From Psychromonas antarctica (GTDB lineage: Bacteria; Pseudomonadota; Gammaproteobacteria; Enterobacterales; Psychromonadaceae): 42,555 nucleotides of DNA. Position numbers and translations under genes: made by a program. Of this stretch, positions 24,861 through 34,611 are shown in pieces; position 1 is the first letter of the stretch; each line of letters starts with the position of its first letter. Under the pieces are notes generated by a model. The model searched no databases and was not told the origin of the DNA. It saw only the letters and a list, made by a program, of their open reading frames with translations. The stretch spans positions 1-42,555 of the forward strand of contig NZ_JAHNZV010000021.1 in NCBI RefSeq assembly GCF_022267535.1, given 5' to 3'.

Positions 24861-27800
24861 AGTCACTCCCAGCGAGTTTTAATAACATGCTTGCAGGAAT
24901 GGACACGCTCACCTGTTTAATACCACCGCTACGAGAAAATATTTGACGACTTAGCAATGTACTCAGTGCGAGTCTATTTAACTGTATAGTTTCACCGTTT
25001 TCAAGCAGCACTTCCACTTTTCCTATTTCAGATACCTCATAAATGAAAGGCACTTGGCAGTAAGTAAACCCTAACTGCCCTATCTTAAGATCAATCGATT
25101 GCTGTTTGCTATCAAGGTTAATGAATGTGAATTTATCCGCTACAGTTAAAAATTCAGTCTCTTTTAGTAGAGAAGGTCTAAAGTTAATTTTCCCCTCGTC
25201 GACAATCAAACCTAATTCACCAAAGCGTGTCAAAATCTCTTCTTTTACCTGCCCTGTCATCCCCGGCTGCTGAGCACCCGCTTGTTTAGGCGTATGTGAA
25301 TAAGGGTCGGTCGGGAAGGCACCATAAACAGCAGGGGTTTTATTAAAGCCAATACCGGCGCGTACTTTATAGTAATATTGAGCAAGTTTTTGGGTTGCCG
25401 GTGACGCAGGATCTAATTCCAATGCGGCAAAATAGTTTTCTTGAACAGCAAGTAATAATTTAGAAACCATGTGCCAGTAGATAGATCCCAAACCTTCATA
25501 GCCGAACATAGTGCCTGAACGACCAGTAAATGCCTGATGATTAAATACTTCTTCATAACAAGCGAGTACATCTGCGGTGCTTTCGCTGGCAACATCCTGA
25601 TAGTCAGACGCGACTACTTGCAATGCTTTCGCTAATACTCCCGCATTCTCAAAGTTTGCATTAAAATGATAGGCCCCCTCGGAATCGATCTCGATGACAC
25701 GACGATCACCTTTAACTAACATTGCTTTAAGCAGCGCGTTAGCATTAACACGCGCAGCATCAATGCAGTTTTTGTCAACAAAAAGAGACAAATCACGATC
25801 TGGATAAAGCATAAATGTTTTTTGATCCGCGCGATACATTTCACTCGCATATAAATTATCGAGCAGCGTCACAGCTTGCTCTGGTGAGAGTACACTCGCC
25901 GACAATACTGCGACCTGACCTTCAAGCATAGGGTAAAGCAAGTCAACATTTACGGTTTCTGCTGTGTAATTAATAATATTATAAGCATTGTAAAGACCGT
26001 CTTTACGCAGATTGCTGTGGATGCTTTCGTCGATAACCTCAAGACTCACATCAAGCATTTCAGTAAGCGTAGTAAAATCACACTGTTTTTTACCTGAGAA
26101 ACCACTTTTATAAACAGCTGCACGATAGTCAGCCGATGCACTAGCAAGTTTACCTAGCACCTTACTACGTGCTTCACTACTAATAATGCCAACTGTAAGT
26201 AGACTATTCGCTTCTTGTAAAATTTTTGACGTCGCAACAACCCAATCAGCTAAGTCAGTTGATAGCTGCACTTGACCCATATTACCTTTTAATAACGCTT
26301 GTAAAAACGCAACATAACGGCGCATATAGTACAATGTCACCATAGATAATCCAGTACCAACAATCGCATTATTTGCATCATTCCATTCTGGACGCTGCGT
26401 ATTAAGCCAGATACCACCATCAACAACTAAGTTACCCAGCTTCGCTAACAATGGAACCAATAATTTCTCGGTCAGGTTAACCATATACACATTGTTATTC
26501 TCATCTAATAATAGACGCCCATCACTGCCCAGTTCTTGCACGCGATTATCGATAACCGCCTGTTTGTCGTCATTAAAAATCACCGTATTTTTAGCATCAG
26601 CAAACAATTTATCAACACCTTCAATTTCATAAGGCACATTTGCATAACTGAAAATTTCAGCATTTAATAATTCACTGAGTTCTTGAGGTTGGAATTTTTT
26701 AGATAACTCTAAGAATTTAAGTAAATAGATAATCTGGTGATCACCCCAGTAACCAATATTACTCCAAGCATCATCAGCCTCTAACATCTCCCAATCGACC
26801 CCCGCTTTAGTAATACGATAAGGGTTATAACCATCGATAGTAGAAGCATTAACAAATTTAGAGATAAATGACTTAATAAAATTAGGGTAACTTAGGCCTA
26901 GCGCTTCCCAGTTTTGGAAAATGTCACGCCAGTTCCCTTGATAAGATAATAATCGATCACCATTTTCATCTTTTAATTTGATTTCAAAATGGTTCCATGG
27001 ACGGCTTGGATCACCATGACGACGACCAAAAGTTAACGGTAAATATTCATGGCAAAGACGAATAAGTTGCGCATCATTTTGCTTACTTGCTAACCTGATC
27101 AACTCTTGGTAATCAATACGCTCAGGCAAAGTTGCAAAAAAGTCTCGGCATTTTTCTGCTACCACTTTATTTGAATGGGTCAGGTTTTTTACAAAATCTT
27201 GTTTCTCTACCCAATATTGATCAACAACGACACCACCACGCATATTATTAAATAAAACGTTAGCATAGTGATGAACAGTCGTCTCTTCTTGCGCCGTTTT
27301 TTGGTAAGCATCACTACCTGCCATTAGCATTAACAGATCTTGATGGTTAGCATCAACTGATTGATTAATATTGGCTGTTACAGCTACACCCAATTGTAAA
27401 TTTTTCTGTAATTGAGCAATATCACTGTGTGTTTTATCAATATCTGCAATTATCTGCCAGCTGTTTTCTTGACCGGCAGCAAGCAGACAGCTTTTGTGAA
27501 TAAAATAAGCACCTCTTAAACCACGACGCAGTGTTTCATTGACTATTTTTTCTCCGCGACGGAAGGCGCCGAGCTGTTCACTTGACAGTAAAATAGATTG
27601 GCAATCGTCGGCAACACTAAATACGGTTGTGGCGCGTAATGATTCCGCGGGTTCGGCGCGATCACTTAATTTGGCATATAAGCTATAGGTTGCCAATGCA
27701 GATTTAGGTAATAGTTCATTCCACTTGTAAGCATCCAGTAAGGCGCTAGATGTCTGCATAAGCGTAAGCGGCGCATTAGGCGGCAAAATATTTTGAATAC

Positions 27801-28329
27801 CATCTACAATTTCAAATTCAATGGCTTGTTGCACATCGTTTTTCACTGTAGAAGTTCTGACAAAACCATATTGCTCGCTAGTAGCCCACTGATATTTAAA
27901 AGTAAGCCCGAGATCAAGATTGATTTCTTCAAAAACAATCTTATCACCGGCAATATTTTTATAAAGATTACGCTGGACTTGATAAAGGCTATTATGCTGA
28001 AGATTAAACGGTTCCCATTGTTTGCAACCATTTTCAGTCATTACTTTAACAATGGTTTTACTGCCAGTATTTTCAGCACTCTCATGGATGTAATCCACTG
28101 ATTTATATGGGAACAAAGCATTTTCAGGTCGAATTCTACCCGCCGATAAACAACCGGTTGATGAAATAAATAACCAGTGATCACTGGCCGATACAACACT
28201 GATAAAAAAGGGCTTCATCTGATCAGCATTGGTTATCTGATAGTATTTATCTCCATCAATGGAAATGAATTTTCCCGAGATAGCGGGAGATGAATTATAA
28301 CTATTTTCGTTTTTCATGGTCAAACCCAT
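24853..28329 (-). CDS. GH149/GH94-type beta-glucan phosphorylase (probably beta-1,3)
   Basis: 1158 residues without a signal peptide; cytoplasmic. The C-terminal half has the inverting phosphorylase barrel features: YQGNWRDIFQNWEAL at about 463-477, SNIGYWGDHQ at 523-532 and RPEWNDANN at 646-654, where D651 aligns with the general acid in the WND motif of GH94. Length is well above cellobiose phosphorylase (about 800) and fits GH149 beta-1,3-oligoglucan phosphorylases (about 1100). With the surrounding GH16, GH17 and GH3 genes, it probably splits imported beta-1,3-gluco-oligosaccharides with phosphate to give glucose 1-phosphate, saving ATP. GH94 1,2-beta-oligoglucan phosphorylases of similar length are the alternative. 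A second ATG at 28317 is possible. An operator palindrome abuts the start (28334-28345), unusual inside an operon. Confidence 0.85.
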   Translation of the reverse strand: MGLTMKNENSYNSSPAISGKFISIDGDKYYQITNADQMKPFFISVVSASDHWLFISSTGCLSAGRIRPENALFPYKSVDYIHESAENTGSKTIVKVMTENGCKQWEPFNLQHNSLYQVQRNLYKNIAGDKIVFEEINLDLGLTFKYQWATSEQYGFVRTSTVKNDVQQAIEFEIVDGIQNILPPNAPLTLMQTSSALLDAYKWNELLPKSALATYSLYAKLSDRAEPAESLRATTVFSVADDCQSILLSSEQLGAFRRGEKIVNETLRRGLRGAYFIHKSCLLAAGQENSWQIIADIDKTHSDIAQLQKNLQLGVAVTANINQSVDANHQDLLMLMAGSDAYQKTAQEETTVHHYANVLFNNMRGGVVVDQYWVEKQDFVKNLTHSNKVVAEKCRDFFATLPERIDYQELIRLASKQNDAQLIRLCHEYLPLTFGRRHGDPSRPWNHFEIKLKDENGDRLLSYQGNWRDIFQNWEALGLSYPNFIKSFISKFVNASTIDGYNPYRITKAGVDWEMLEADDAWSNIGYWGDHQIIYLLKFLELSKKFQPQELSELLNAEIFSYANVPYEIEGVDKLFADAKNTVIFNDDKQAVIDNRVQELGSDGRLLLDENNNVYMVNLTEKLLVPLLAKLGNLVVDGGIWLNTQRPEWNDANNAIVGTGLSMVTLYYMRRYVAFLQALLKGNMGQVQLSTDLADWVVATSKILQEANSLLTVGIISSEARSKVLGKLASASADYRAAVYKSGFSGKKQCDFTTLTEMLDVSLEVIDESIHSNLRKDGLYNAYNIINYTAETVNVDLLYPMLEGQVAVLSASVLSPEQAVTLLDNLYASEMYRADQKTFMLYPDRDLSLFVDKNCIDAARVNANALLKAMLVKGDRRVIEIDSEGAYHFNANFENAGVLAKALQVVASDYQDVASESTADVLACYEEVFNHQAFTGRSGTMFGYEGLGSIYWHMVSKLLLAVQENYFAALELDPASPATQKLAQYYYKVRAGIGFNKTPAVYGAFPTDPYSHTPKQAGAQQPGMTGQVKEEILTRFGELGLIVDEGKINFRPSLLKETEFLTVADKFTFINLDSKQQSIDLKIGQLGFTYCQVPFIYEVSEIGKVEVLLENGETIQLNRLALSTLLSRQIFSRSGGIKQVSVSIPASMLLKLAGSDCE

Positions 28330-28333
28330 TAGT

Positions 28334-28345
28334 GTAAGCGCTTAC
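28334..28345. promoter_or_regulatory. LacI-type operator abutting the phosphorylase start
   Basis: GTAAGCGCTTAC, a perfect palindrome 4 bp before the first phosphorylase ATG and in the 94-bp gap after the second ATPase gene. It suggests a separate promoter or a roadblock within the operon. Confidence 0.8.
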
Positions 28346-28423
28346 TTTTTTTGCGCAGGGTAAAAAAAAGTGCTTAGGTAATAAACAATATCCATAAGCA
28401 CGTAAAGCCAAATTATTCAGTGA

Positions 28424-29395
28424 TTAAATATTATGACAACGAATGAAATGCTCCTCTGCGATTTGCGTAACACCAGGGAAACTATCATTACATTTATCTA
28501 ATGCACGAGGGCAACGCGCTGCGAATGGACAACCTTTTGTATCACCTGTCCACATCGGTATTTCACCTTTTTTAGCCCCTAATTCTCGGCGCCCTTTTTG
28601 TCCCGCTTCAGGCACAGCAGAGAGCAATAATTGTGTATAGGGGTGTTGCGGTGTTTGTGTGACTTTATCACTATTGCCCCACTCAACCATATGGCCGACG
28701 TACATAACCGCCGTTTTTTCTGCAAAATATCTTGCGGTTGCAATATCATGAGTAATGTACATAAACGAAATGCCGTGTTTATCTTTGAGATCGGTCATTA
28801 AGTTCAAAATACCCAGACGAACAGATACATCGAGCATCGAAATCGGTTCATCGGCTAAGATTACTTCGGGATCTACAGCTAATGCACGCGCAATAGCCAC
28901 ACGTTGTCTTTGCCCACCACTGAGTTCATGGGGGAACTTCCCTGCCGTTTCAGCAGCAGGAAACAAACCGACGAGTTCAAGAAGCTCATAAACTAACTTC
29001 TCAATGGTTTTTTTATCTGCGCGTTTATGAATAAGTAAAGGTCGAGCAATATGATGAAAAATCGAATGCACCGGATTAAGTGATCCAAAGGGGTCTTGGA
29101 ATATCATCTGTACCTGACGGGCATATTCAAGCGACCCATGTTGCTTAACAAACTCATCTAAAGGTTGCCCTTTAAAAATGATATCACCACCCGTTTTATC
29201 ATAAATACGAGTAAGAACACGAGCGCCAGTACTTTTACCTGAACCAGATTCACCTACTATGGCTAGCGCTTCGCCTTTGCACAAATCGAATGACACTTCG
29301 TTCACTGCGCGCATAGTTTTCTTTTTTCCGATAGAAAAATCTTTAATCAAATTTCTGACTGAGAGCACTACCTCGGGAGTATTTGTCGTTTCCAT
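28424..29395 (-). CDS. Dpp/Opp-type ABC transporter ATPase (second)
   Basis: 323 residues. Walker A GESGSGKST at 48-56, signature LSGGQRQR, Walker B VILADEPISMLD, and a C-terminal oligopeptide/dipeptide-type extension with GCPFAARCPRALDKC and a final C, a cysteine pattern that may hold an iron-sulfur cluster in related ATPases. It pairs with the ATPase encoded just before it to drive the importer. AAGGA precedes the ATG. Although this family is named for peptides, several members import cello-, chito- or laminari-oligosaccharides, which fits this setting. Confidence 0.93.
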   Translation of the reverse strand: METTNTPEVVLSVRNLIKDFSIGKKKTMRAVNEVSFDLCKGEALAIVGESGSGKSTGARVLTRIYDKTGGDIIFKGQPLDEFVKQHGSLEYARQVQMIFQDPFGSLNPVHSIFHHIARPLLIHKRADKKTIEKLVYELLELVGLFPAAETAGKFPHELSGGQRQRVAIARALAVDPEVILADEPISMLDVSVRLGILNLMTDLKDKHGISFMYITHDIATARYFAEKTAVMYVGHMVEWGNSDKVTQTPQHPYTQLLLSAVPEAGQKGRRELGAKKGEIPMWTGDTKGCPFAARCPRALDKCNDSFPGVTQIAEEHFIRCHNI

Positions 29396-29404
29396 TATGA
29401 TTCC

Positions 29405-30361
29405 TTAAAATTTATGACATGCGACTTTGTAATCGACATTAAGCTCAGCCAGTATCGGATCGTCTTTCTTACAGATATCCATACAATCGTTACAACGTTT
29501 CTGAAAATTACAGCCAGTCGGTAGATTTAATAAATTAACCGGATCGCCAGGTATGCCATAGAGGCGTTCTTTTGGCCCGTGAATCGTCGGGAATGAAGCA
29601 AGTAAACCTTTTGTATAAGGATGAGATGGGTTGTTAAATACTGTTTTAGCATCACCAATTTCAATCAAATTTCCCGCATACATAATACCAATACGATCGG
29701 CGATTTCACCCATTAAACTTAAATCATGACTGATAAATAGAATGGAGAATCCAAATTTTTCTTTCAAATCATATAATTCATTTAAAATTTCACGCTCAAC
29801 GACCACATCTAATGCAGTTGTCGGCTCATCCATAATAATCAGCTTCGGCTCAAGCGCTAATGCAATAGCGATAACAACTCGTTGTCTCATGCCGCCACTA
29901 AGCTGATGTGGGAAGCTGCTCAAGCGGTCACCATGGATACCAACCACAGTAAGCAATTCTTTTGCTTTTATAGAGGCTTGCTTAACGCTGATTCTTTTGT
30001 GAGCAACAATAACATCGGTAAGTTGCTCGCCAATAGTAATAACAGGGTTCAATGAGTTCATGGCACTTTGGAAAACAATGGAAACATCATTCCAACGGAA
30101 CTCTCGCAACTCTTTGTTGGTCATTTTTAAGATATCACGACCGTTATAAATAATTTCACCTTCTGATATTAGCGCGGGTGCTTTATGTAAACGTGTAATT
30201 GCAAATGCTAAGGTACTTTTCCCGCAGCCTGACTCTCCTGCTATACCTAATGTTTCACCAGGCGCAATCGACAAACTGACGTTGTTCACCGCTCTTGCTA
30301 CACCATTGGGAGAAACATAATCAACACACAGGTTATTTATTTCTAAGAGTGGTTTTTTCAT
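29405..30361 (-). CDS. Dpp/Opp-type ABC transporter ATPase (first)
   Basis: 318 residues. Walker A GESGCGKST at 42-50, signature LSGGMRQR, Walker B LIIMDEPTTALD, H-loop ISHDLSL, and a C-terminal oligo/dipeptide extension with GCNFQKRCNDCMDIC. Its ATG overlaps the stop of the permease gene upstream by four bases (ATGA), showing tight translational coupling. It works with the second ATPase at the inner membrane in the proposed beta-glucan oligosaccharide importer. Confidence 0.93.
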   Translation of the reverse strand: MKKPLLEINNLCVDYVSPNGVARAVNNVSLSIAPGETLGIAGESGCGKSTLAFAITRLHKAPALISEGEIIYNGRDILKMTNKELREFRWNDVSIVFQSAMNSLNPVITIGEQLTDVIVAHKRISVKQASIKAKELLTVVGIHGDRLSSFPHQLSGGMRQRVVIAIALALEPKLIIMDEPTTALDVVVEREILNELYDLKEKFGFSILFISHDLSLMGEIADRIGIMYAGNLIEIGDAKTVFNNPSHPYTKGLLASFPTIHGPKERLYGIPGDPVNLLNLPTGCNFQKRCNDCMDICKKDDPILAELNVDYKVACHKF

Positions 30362-31323
30362 ACTAGACCTCGACGCTTTTCTGTTTCATGATTCATTTTT
30401 TTCCATAACTTCAGATGCGGACCCGTTTTAAGTTTCGGATTACTGACCTGGTCAATCGACATATTAATTAACGCTAATGCCCCGCCAGTTAGTGCTAAAG
30501 CAATTGCAGGTACAAGCATCTCCCACCATGCGCCAGTATATAAAGAAGACGATACTTGCGCCCAGTACAACATTGATCCCCAACTAACTTCTGTAGCGTC
30601 GCCTAAACCGAGGAAACCAAGCGCTGCTTCTGCACCCATTGCATAGATAACGGTGCCCAGGAAACCACCAAACACAATCGAAATTAGGTTTGGCAAAATT
30701 TCAACAAGAATAATGCGTATTTTTGACTCGCCCATCACTTCTGCTGAAATAATAAACTCTTTATTTCTTATCGCCATTGTTTGCGAGCGAATCACCCTCG
30801 CCCCCCAAGGCCAGGAGGTAAATCCAAGTAATACGGCAATCACCATCGATCCGACTTGCCCCAAAAATGCAGCGAGTACAATCAGTAAAGGAAGCTGAGG
30901 AAAAACCAAGAATACATTCGTCGCAAAGTTCATCCACTCGTCAACTTTGCCACCCATATAACCCGATGTAACGCCGACGGCGATAGCGATGCTCATTGCG
31001 ATAATGCCCGCAAAAAGTGAGACCGCTAAGGTTTTCCTTGCGCCGTAAAGTACCTGACTGAATACATCTCGACCGTTGCGTGTTGAGCCTAAAATATGTT
31101 CCGCATTGGGAGCCACGTGCGGTCTAGCAACACGCTTATCTGGATTATGGCTGGATAATATTGGCGCAAATAACGCACCAAGCAAAATAACCATAATTAA
31201 ACTCACACCAATAATCGCCGGTGGGTTACCACTGAAAAATGCTTTGCATTTCATCCAGACAGTACTACATGTCTGTCTAAACTGACTTTGTTGGTTAGGA
31301 GCAGATGCAATTGAATTGTTCAT
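30358..31323 (-). CDS. Dpp/Opp-type ABC transporter permease (DppC-like)
   Basis: 321 residues with an N-terminal cytoplasmic arm, a first helix (IIGVSLIMVILLGALFAPIL), the DppC block HILGSTRNGRDVFSQVLYGARKTL, and five further helices. The EAA-like cytoplasmic loop (MGESKIRIILVEILPNL) is the ATPase contact. AAGG lies upstream and the ATG follows the preceding permease gene by 9 bases. Membrane half of the oligosaccharide importer. Confidence 0.93.
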   Translation of the reverse strand: MNNSIASAPNQQSQFRQTCSTVWMKCKAFFSGNPPAIIGVSLIMVILLGALFAPILSSHNPDKRVARPHVAPNAEHILGSTRNGRDVFSQVLYGARKTLAVSLFAGIIAMSIAIAVGVTSGYMGGKVDEWMNFATNVFLVFPQLPLLIVLAAFLGQVGSMVIAVLLGFTSWPWGARVIRSQTMAIRNKEFIISAEVMGESKIRIILVEILPNLISIVFGGFLGTVIYAMGAEAALGFLGLGDATEVSWGSMLYWAQVSSSLYTGAWWEMLVPAIALALTGGALALINMSIDQVSNPKLKTGPHLKLWKKMNHETEKRRGLV

Positions 31324-31332
31324 ATCTATACC

Positions 31333-32307
31333 TTATTTAGAAATACGAGGGTCAAGCCATACATATAGTAGATCGGCTATAAAATTGGCGACTAACACAG
31401 CAGTGACCAGAATCAATAGAATGGCTTGGATAAGCGGATAATCTCGCGCCATAATGCCTTTAAGCAGGATATTTCCTAAACCTTGATAGTTAAAGACTAC
31501 CTCGGTCATAATTGATCCCGCGAAGGAGAAACCGATCGCCATCGCGATTGCTGTTGCAACGGGTAAAATTGCGTTTCTACCTGCATAGCGATACATCACC
31601 CGATAACTGCTTAGCCCTTTGGCTTCAGCCATGGTGACGTAATCTTCACCAAGCACATTGATCATCGCATTACGCATATTAAAGACCCAAGTCGCGATGC
31701 CCACTAAAATCATTGAACCCATAGGTAAAATCGCATGTTTTGCCACACTGCCGATAAATTCCAAAGAAAACCCAGGTGCTAATGAAGGATCATAGGTGTA
31801 GGCAAGTGGTAAAAGTTCAAGTTCCAGACCGAAAAAGTAAAAGAGTAATAATGCAGTTACGATATAAGGAAAATTACTCAAAAAAGCTAAAAATGGCGGC
31901 ACAAACTGGCCGAAGAAACCATCTCGTCTATAAGCTGAATAAGTGCCGATTGAAACTCCGATAATTAAAGCAACAATCAATGAACCTAATGCTAAAAACA
32001 TGGTCCATGGCAGAGACATGCCGACAACGGTTGTCACATCAATAGGAAACATTAAGACTGATGGTCCAAGATCCAAGGTAAAGACACTTTGAATATATGC
32101 AATGTACTGCTCAAAAAAAGAGCCGTCCATAAAACCATACATCTCTTTTATTGCATCCATTTGCGCAGGATCCATTTTCCCTTGCGCAGCTGCGAATAAT
32201 GCGTCAATGGGATTACCCGGCATCATTCTTGGCAGTAGAAAGTTAAATGAAATTGCAATCAGAAAAGCAGTAAAATAAAAACTAAGTCGGCGTAATAAAA
32301 AACTCAT
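31333..32307 (-). CDS. Dpp/Opp-type ABC transporter permease (DppB-like)
   Basis: 324 residues from the ATG at 32307, preferred because GGAA is placed well upstream; a TTG at 32319 would add four residues. It shows the DppB pattern: LRRLSFYFTAFLIAISFNFLLPRMMPGNP at the start, six membrane segments, the loop VMYRYAGRNAILPVATAIA and a long GSIMTEVVFNYQGLGNIL block. It forms the inner-membrane channel with the DppC-like partner encoded next. Confidence 0.92.
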   Translation of the reverse strand: MSFLLRRLSFYFTAFLIAISFNFLLPRMMPGNPIDALFAAAQGKMDPAQMDAIKEMYGFMDGSFFEQYIAYIQSVFTLDLGPSVLMFPIDVTTVVGMSLPWTMFLALGSLIVALIIGVSIGTYSAYRRDGFFGQFVPPFLAFLSNFPYIVTALLLFYFFGLELELLPLAYTYDPSLAPGFSLEFIGSVAKHAILPMGSMILVGIATWVFNMRNAMINVLGEDYVTMAEAKGLSSYRVMYRYAGRNAILPVATAIAMAIGFSFAGSIMTEVVFNYQGLGNILLKGIMARDYPLIQAILLILVTAVLVANFIADLLYVWLDPRISK

Positions 32308-32324
32308 AATTTGTTCCAATAATT

Positions 32325-32347
32325 AAAGAGCCACAAAGTGACTCTTT
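32325..32347 (-). other. Intercistronic hairpin after the binding-protein gene
   Basis: AAAGAG C CAC / GTG A CTCTTT with a 3-nt loop in the 53-nt gap between the binding-protein and first permease genes. Such hairpins often stabilise the binding-protein mRNA so that it is made in excess over the membrane parts. Confidence 0.55.
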
Positions 32348-32360
32348 TGATAGTTCTAAG

Positions 32361-34001
32361 TTACTTGAGGTGCAGATTATTAATAATCAAGTTACGGTTA
32401 CCACCGTCATAGAAACTTGGTTGAACGTACGGATTTTCCTCACTTGGCCAGCCAACAAATTTGGCAGTACTGTATTGGAACCAAGTTGCATTTGAAAATA
32501 GCGGAATAAACGGTAGATTTTCAGCGGTAAACTCTTGTAGTTTATCGAGTATAACCTGCTGTTTCTTCGCATCGTTCGTCAGACCGAAGCTATTGATCAG
32601 CGTATCAATTTCAGCTGAATGAACACCATGACCTGCATGCCAGCTTTTACCAATCTGTGACGTTAAGAAGTAGGTCTGGTAAGCTTCAATCGGGTTAGTC
32701 GCAACCTTTGACCAGTTAATAGACATTTTATAAGTACTATCTTTTAAGCCACTGTCATAAACAGACCAATCGACAGTTTTTACGTTCGCTTTAATACCTA
32801 TTTCTTCGAAATACTCAGTCACCATCTGTACGACTTGAATCCAGTCAGTCCAGCCATTAACAACATTGATATCGAAGTCAATGTTCTTGCCATCCATCTC
32901 TCTGAATCCATCACCATCAGTGTCTTTATAACCTGCTTCATCAAGTAACTGTTTAGCTTTTTCTGGGTTATAAGTTGTTATCCATTTATATTTATCAGAG
33001 ATTTTTTTATTGATAAATGGGGCATATAGTTCAGCAATACCACCTGCGTTAAAGTTAGCCGTTGGGTAACCATAAGCCGCTATATCGACAATCTCATCAC
33101 GATTCAACGCCATCGATAATGCTTGACGCACGTTTAAATTATCAAAAGGTTTTTCTTTCGTATTAACATAAAGGTGGATTGCATCGTTTGCTGGGTACCA
33201 GAAATGATTGTTTTTAGGATCTGCAGCAACAAACGTATTTTCAACATCAGCAATAAAGTTAGAACCCCAATCAATTTCACCTTTCATCAATGCAGGTTGA
33301 ATTTGAGAGTTATCATTGTATGAGCGGAAAGTGATGCAATCAATGTAAGGACGGTTTTCAAGGTAATAGTTGTCATTTCGACAAACTTCTATCTGTTGTG
33401 GCTTAACATATTTAATATCAGTCAGAGGGCCGCTGCCTACAGGATTTGGATTGGTAAACGTTGCCAAGTCTTTCGCTGCAACTTTGCTCCAAATATGTTC
33501 TGGCACGATATGGTAGTTAGACAATCCCCAAATAAATGTTGAATCTGCGGTATTTAATTTAAAAACAACAGTTGTTGGGTCAGTCGCTTCCACACTGATT
33601 AAATTACCAGTGGTCCAGATCGCTTTTTGGTCAAATGCAGGAGCTGTCTTGGTCATATTGTAACTAAATGCTACATCTTTTGCCGTCAATGCTTTGCCGT
33701 CAGACCATTTTAGTCCATCACGCAACTTAACAGTGATGGTTTTCAAATCAGTAGAATACTCAGCCGATTTTGCTAAACGGTATTCAACACTATTAGTCTT
33801 AATATTGAACATTATTAATGGCTCGTACAACACGCCATCATATAACCCACCAGAGGTATATGGGTTAAAGTTATCAACAAAACCAGTATTGATAATAGGA
33901 ACAACTAAGTTCCCCCCCTGTTTAATTTGATCAGCCATAACAGCACTTGAAGATGCTAAGAGTCCACATATGATCGATGCTAAAATCTTTTTACTATGCA
34001 T
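32361..34001 (-). CDS. Family-5 extracellular solute-binding protein for beta-glucan oligosaccharides
   Basis: 546 residues with a Sec signal peptide ending SAVMA/DQ (A23), so a soluble periplasmic protein. The SBP family 5 pattern is clear: NPYTSGGLYDGVLYEPL, the VKLRDGLKWSDGKALTAKDVAFS block and DEAGYKDTDGDGFREMDGK. The family was named for di- and oligopeptides but includes cellobiose, chito- and laminari-oligosaccharide binders of Thermotoga and Vibrio. First gene of the importer operon, with AAAAAGGA before the ATG and an operator at 34098. Sugar preference is inferred from context. Confidence 0.93.
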   Translation of the reverse strand: MHSKKILASIICGLLASSSAVMADQIKQGGNLVVPIINTGFVDNFNPYTSGGLYDGVLYEPLIMFNIKTNSVEYRLAKSAEYSTDLKTITVKLRDGLKWSDGKALTAKDVAFSYNMTKTAPAFDQKAIWTTGNLISVEATDPTTVVFKLNTADSTFIWGLSNYHIVPEHIWSKVAAKDLATFTNPNPVGSGPLTDIKYVKPQQIEVCRNDNYYLENRPYIDCITFRSYNDNSQIQPALMKGEIDWGSNFIADVENTFVAADPKNNHFWYPANDAIHLYVNTKEKPFDNLNVRQALSMALNRDEIVDIAAYGYPTANFNAGGIAELYAPFINKKISDKYKWITTYNPEKAKQLLDEAGYKDTDGDGFREMDGKNIDFDINVVNGWTDWIQVVQMVTEYFEEIGIKANVKTVDWSVYDSGLKDSTYKMSINWSKVATNPIEAYQTYFLTSQIGKSWHAGHGVHSAEIDTLINSFGLTNDAKKQQVILDKLQEFTAENLPFIPLFSNATWFQYSTAKFVGWPSEENPYVQPSFYDGGNRNLIINNLHLK

Positions 34002-34095
34002 TAAATAATCCTTTTTAGTTTAAAAAACTGGAAGAAAACGGTCACTATTTGATGTATGAACAAAGACTATTTGCTATCGCACATCCACAACACAC

Positions 34096-34111
34096 AAGAA
34101 AGCGCTTTCTT
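34096..34111. promoter_or_regulatory. LacI-type operator upstream of importer operon
   Basis: AAGAAAGCGCTTTCTT, a perfect 16-bp palindrome, the best copy in the window, about 95 bp before the binding-protein ATG. Confidence 0.85.
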
Positions 34112-34561
34112 TAACGAATAGTATGCTGCCGAAACCACCGGATCAACCTGATTCATTAGAAAGCTGTACTTCGATCACACTTTAGCATGAGAGGCTTCTT
34201 TTATGAACTATTGTGCTCATTACAGCAGCCTCAAATCAATATCATTAACTAAAAAACGAATACATTATAGAGCTCCAAGATTATCGACCATGTGGCCTGT
34301 TGTGGTAACGCCATCGAGGACATTTACCTACCGATAATGTCTTCACTATCTACCACCAAATCTACAAATTATCTATGCCTTTATGGTTGTTTAAATGAAG
34401 GCTAAATTCGTTATTAATTTTGTAATCAGAAACAACGATTGACTGCAAAAAAGGCTTTTGCTTTAATTCATTTTATCTATGCCTCAATAGAGCACTATGA
34501 AAAGGGTATAATTTGATAGTGTTACCTTTTAGATGTTTAAAAATATTTTTCAAAAAACAAA
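34112..34561. other. Intergenic region, nothing recognised
   Basis: AT-rich DNA between the importer promoter region and the GH30 terminator. No gene, RNA or repeat is supported. Confidence 0.5.
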
Positions 34562-34601
34562 ACTTAAAACAGCGAACGTTAGCGATTCAGCTGTTTTAAG
34601 T
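34562..34601 (-). terminator. Terminator of GH30 gene
   Basis: Perfect 12-bp stem ACTTAAAACAGC/GCTGTTTTAAGT with a 16-nt loop and TTTGTTTTTT on the minus-strand side, 11 nt beyond the stop. Confidence 0.85.
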
Positions 34602-34611
34602 ATCAAGACAA

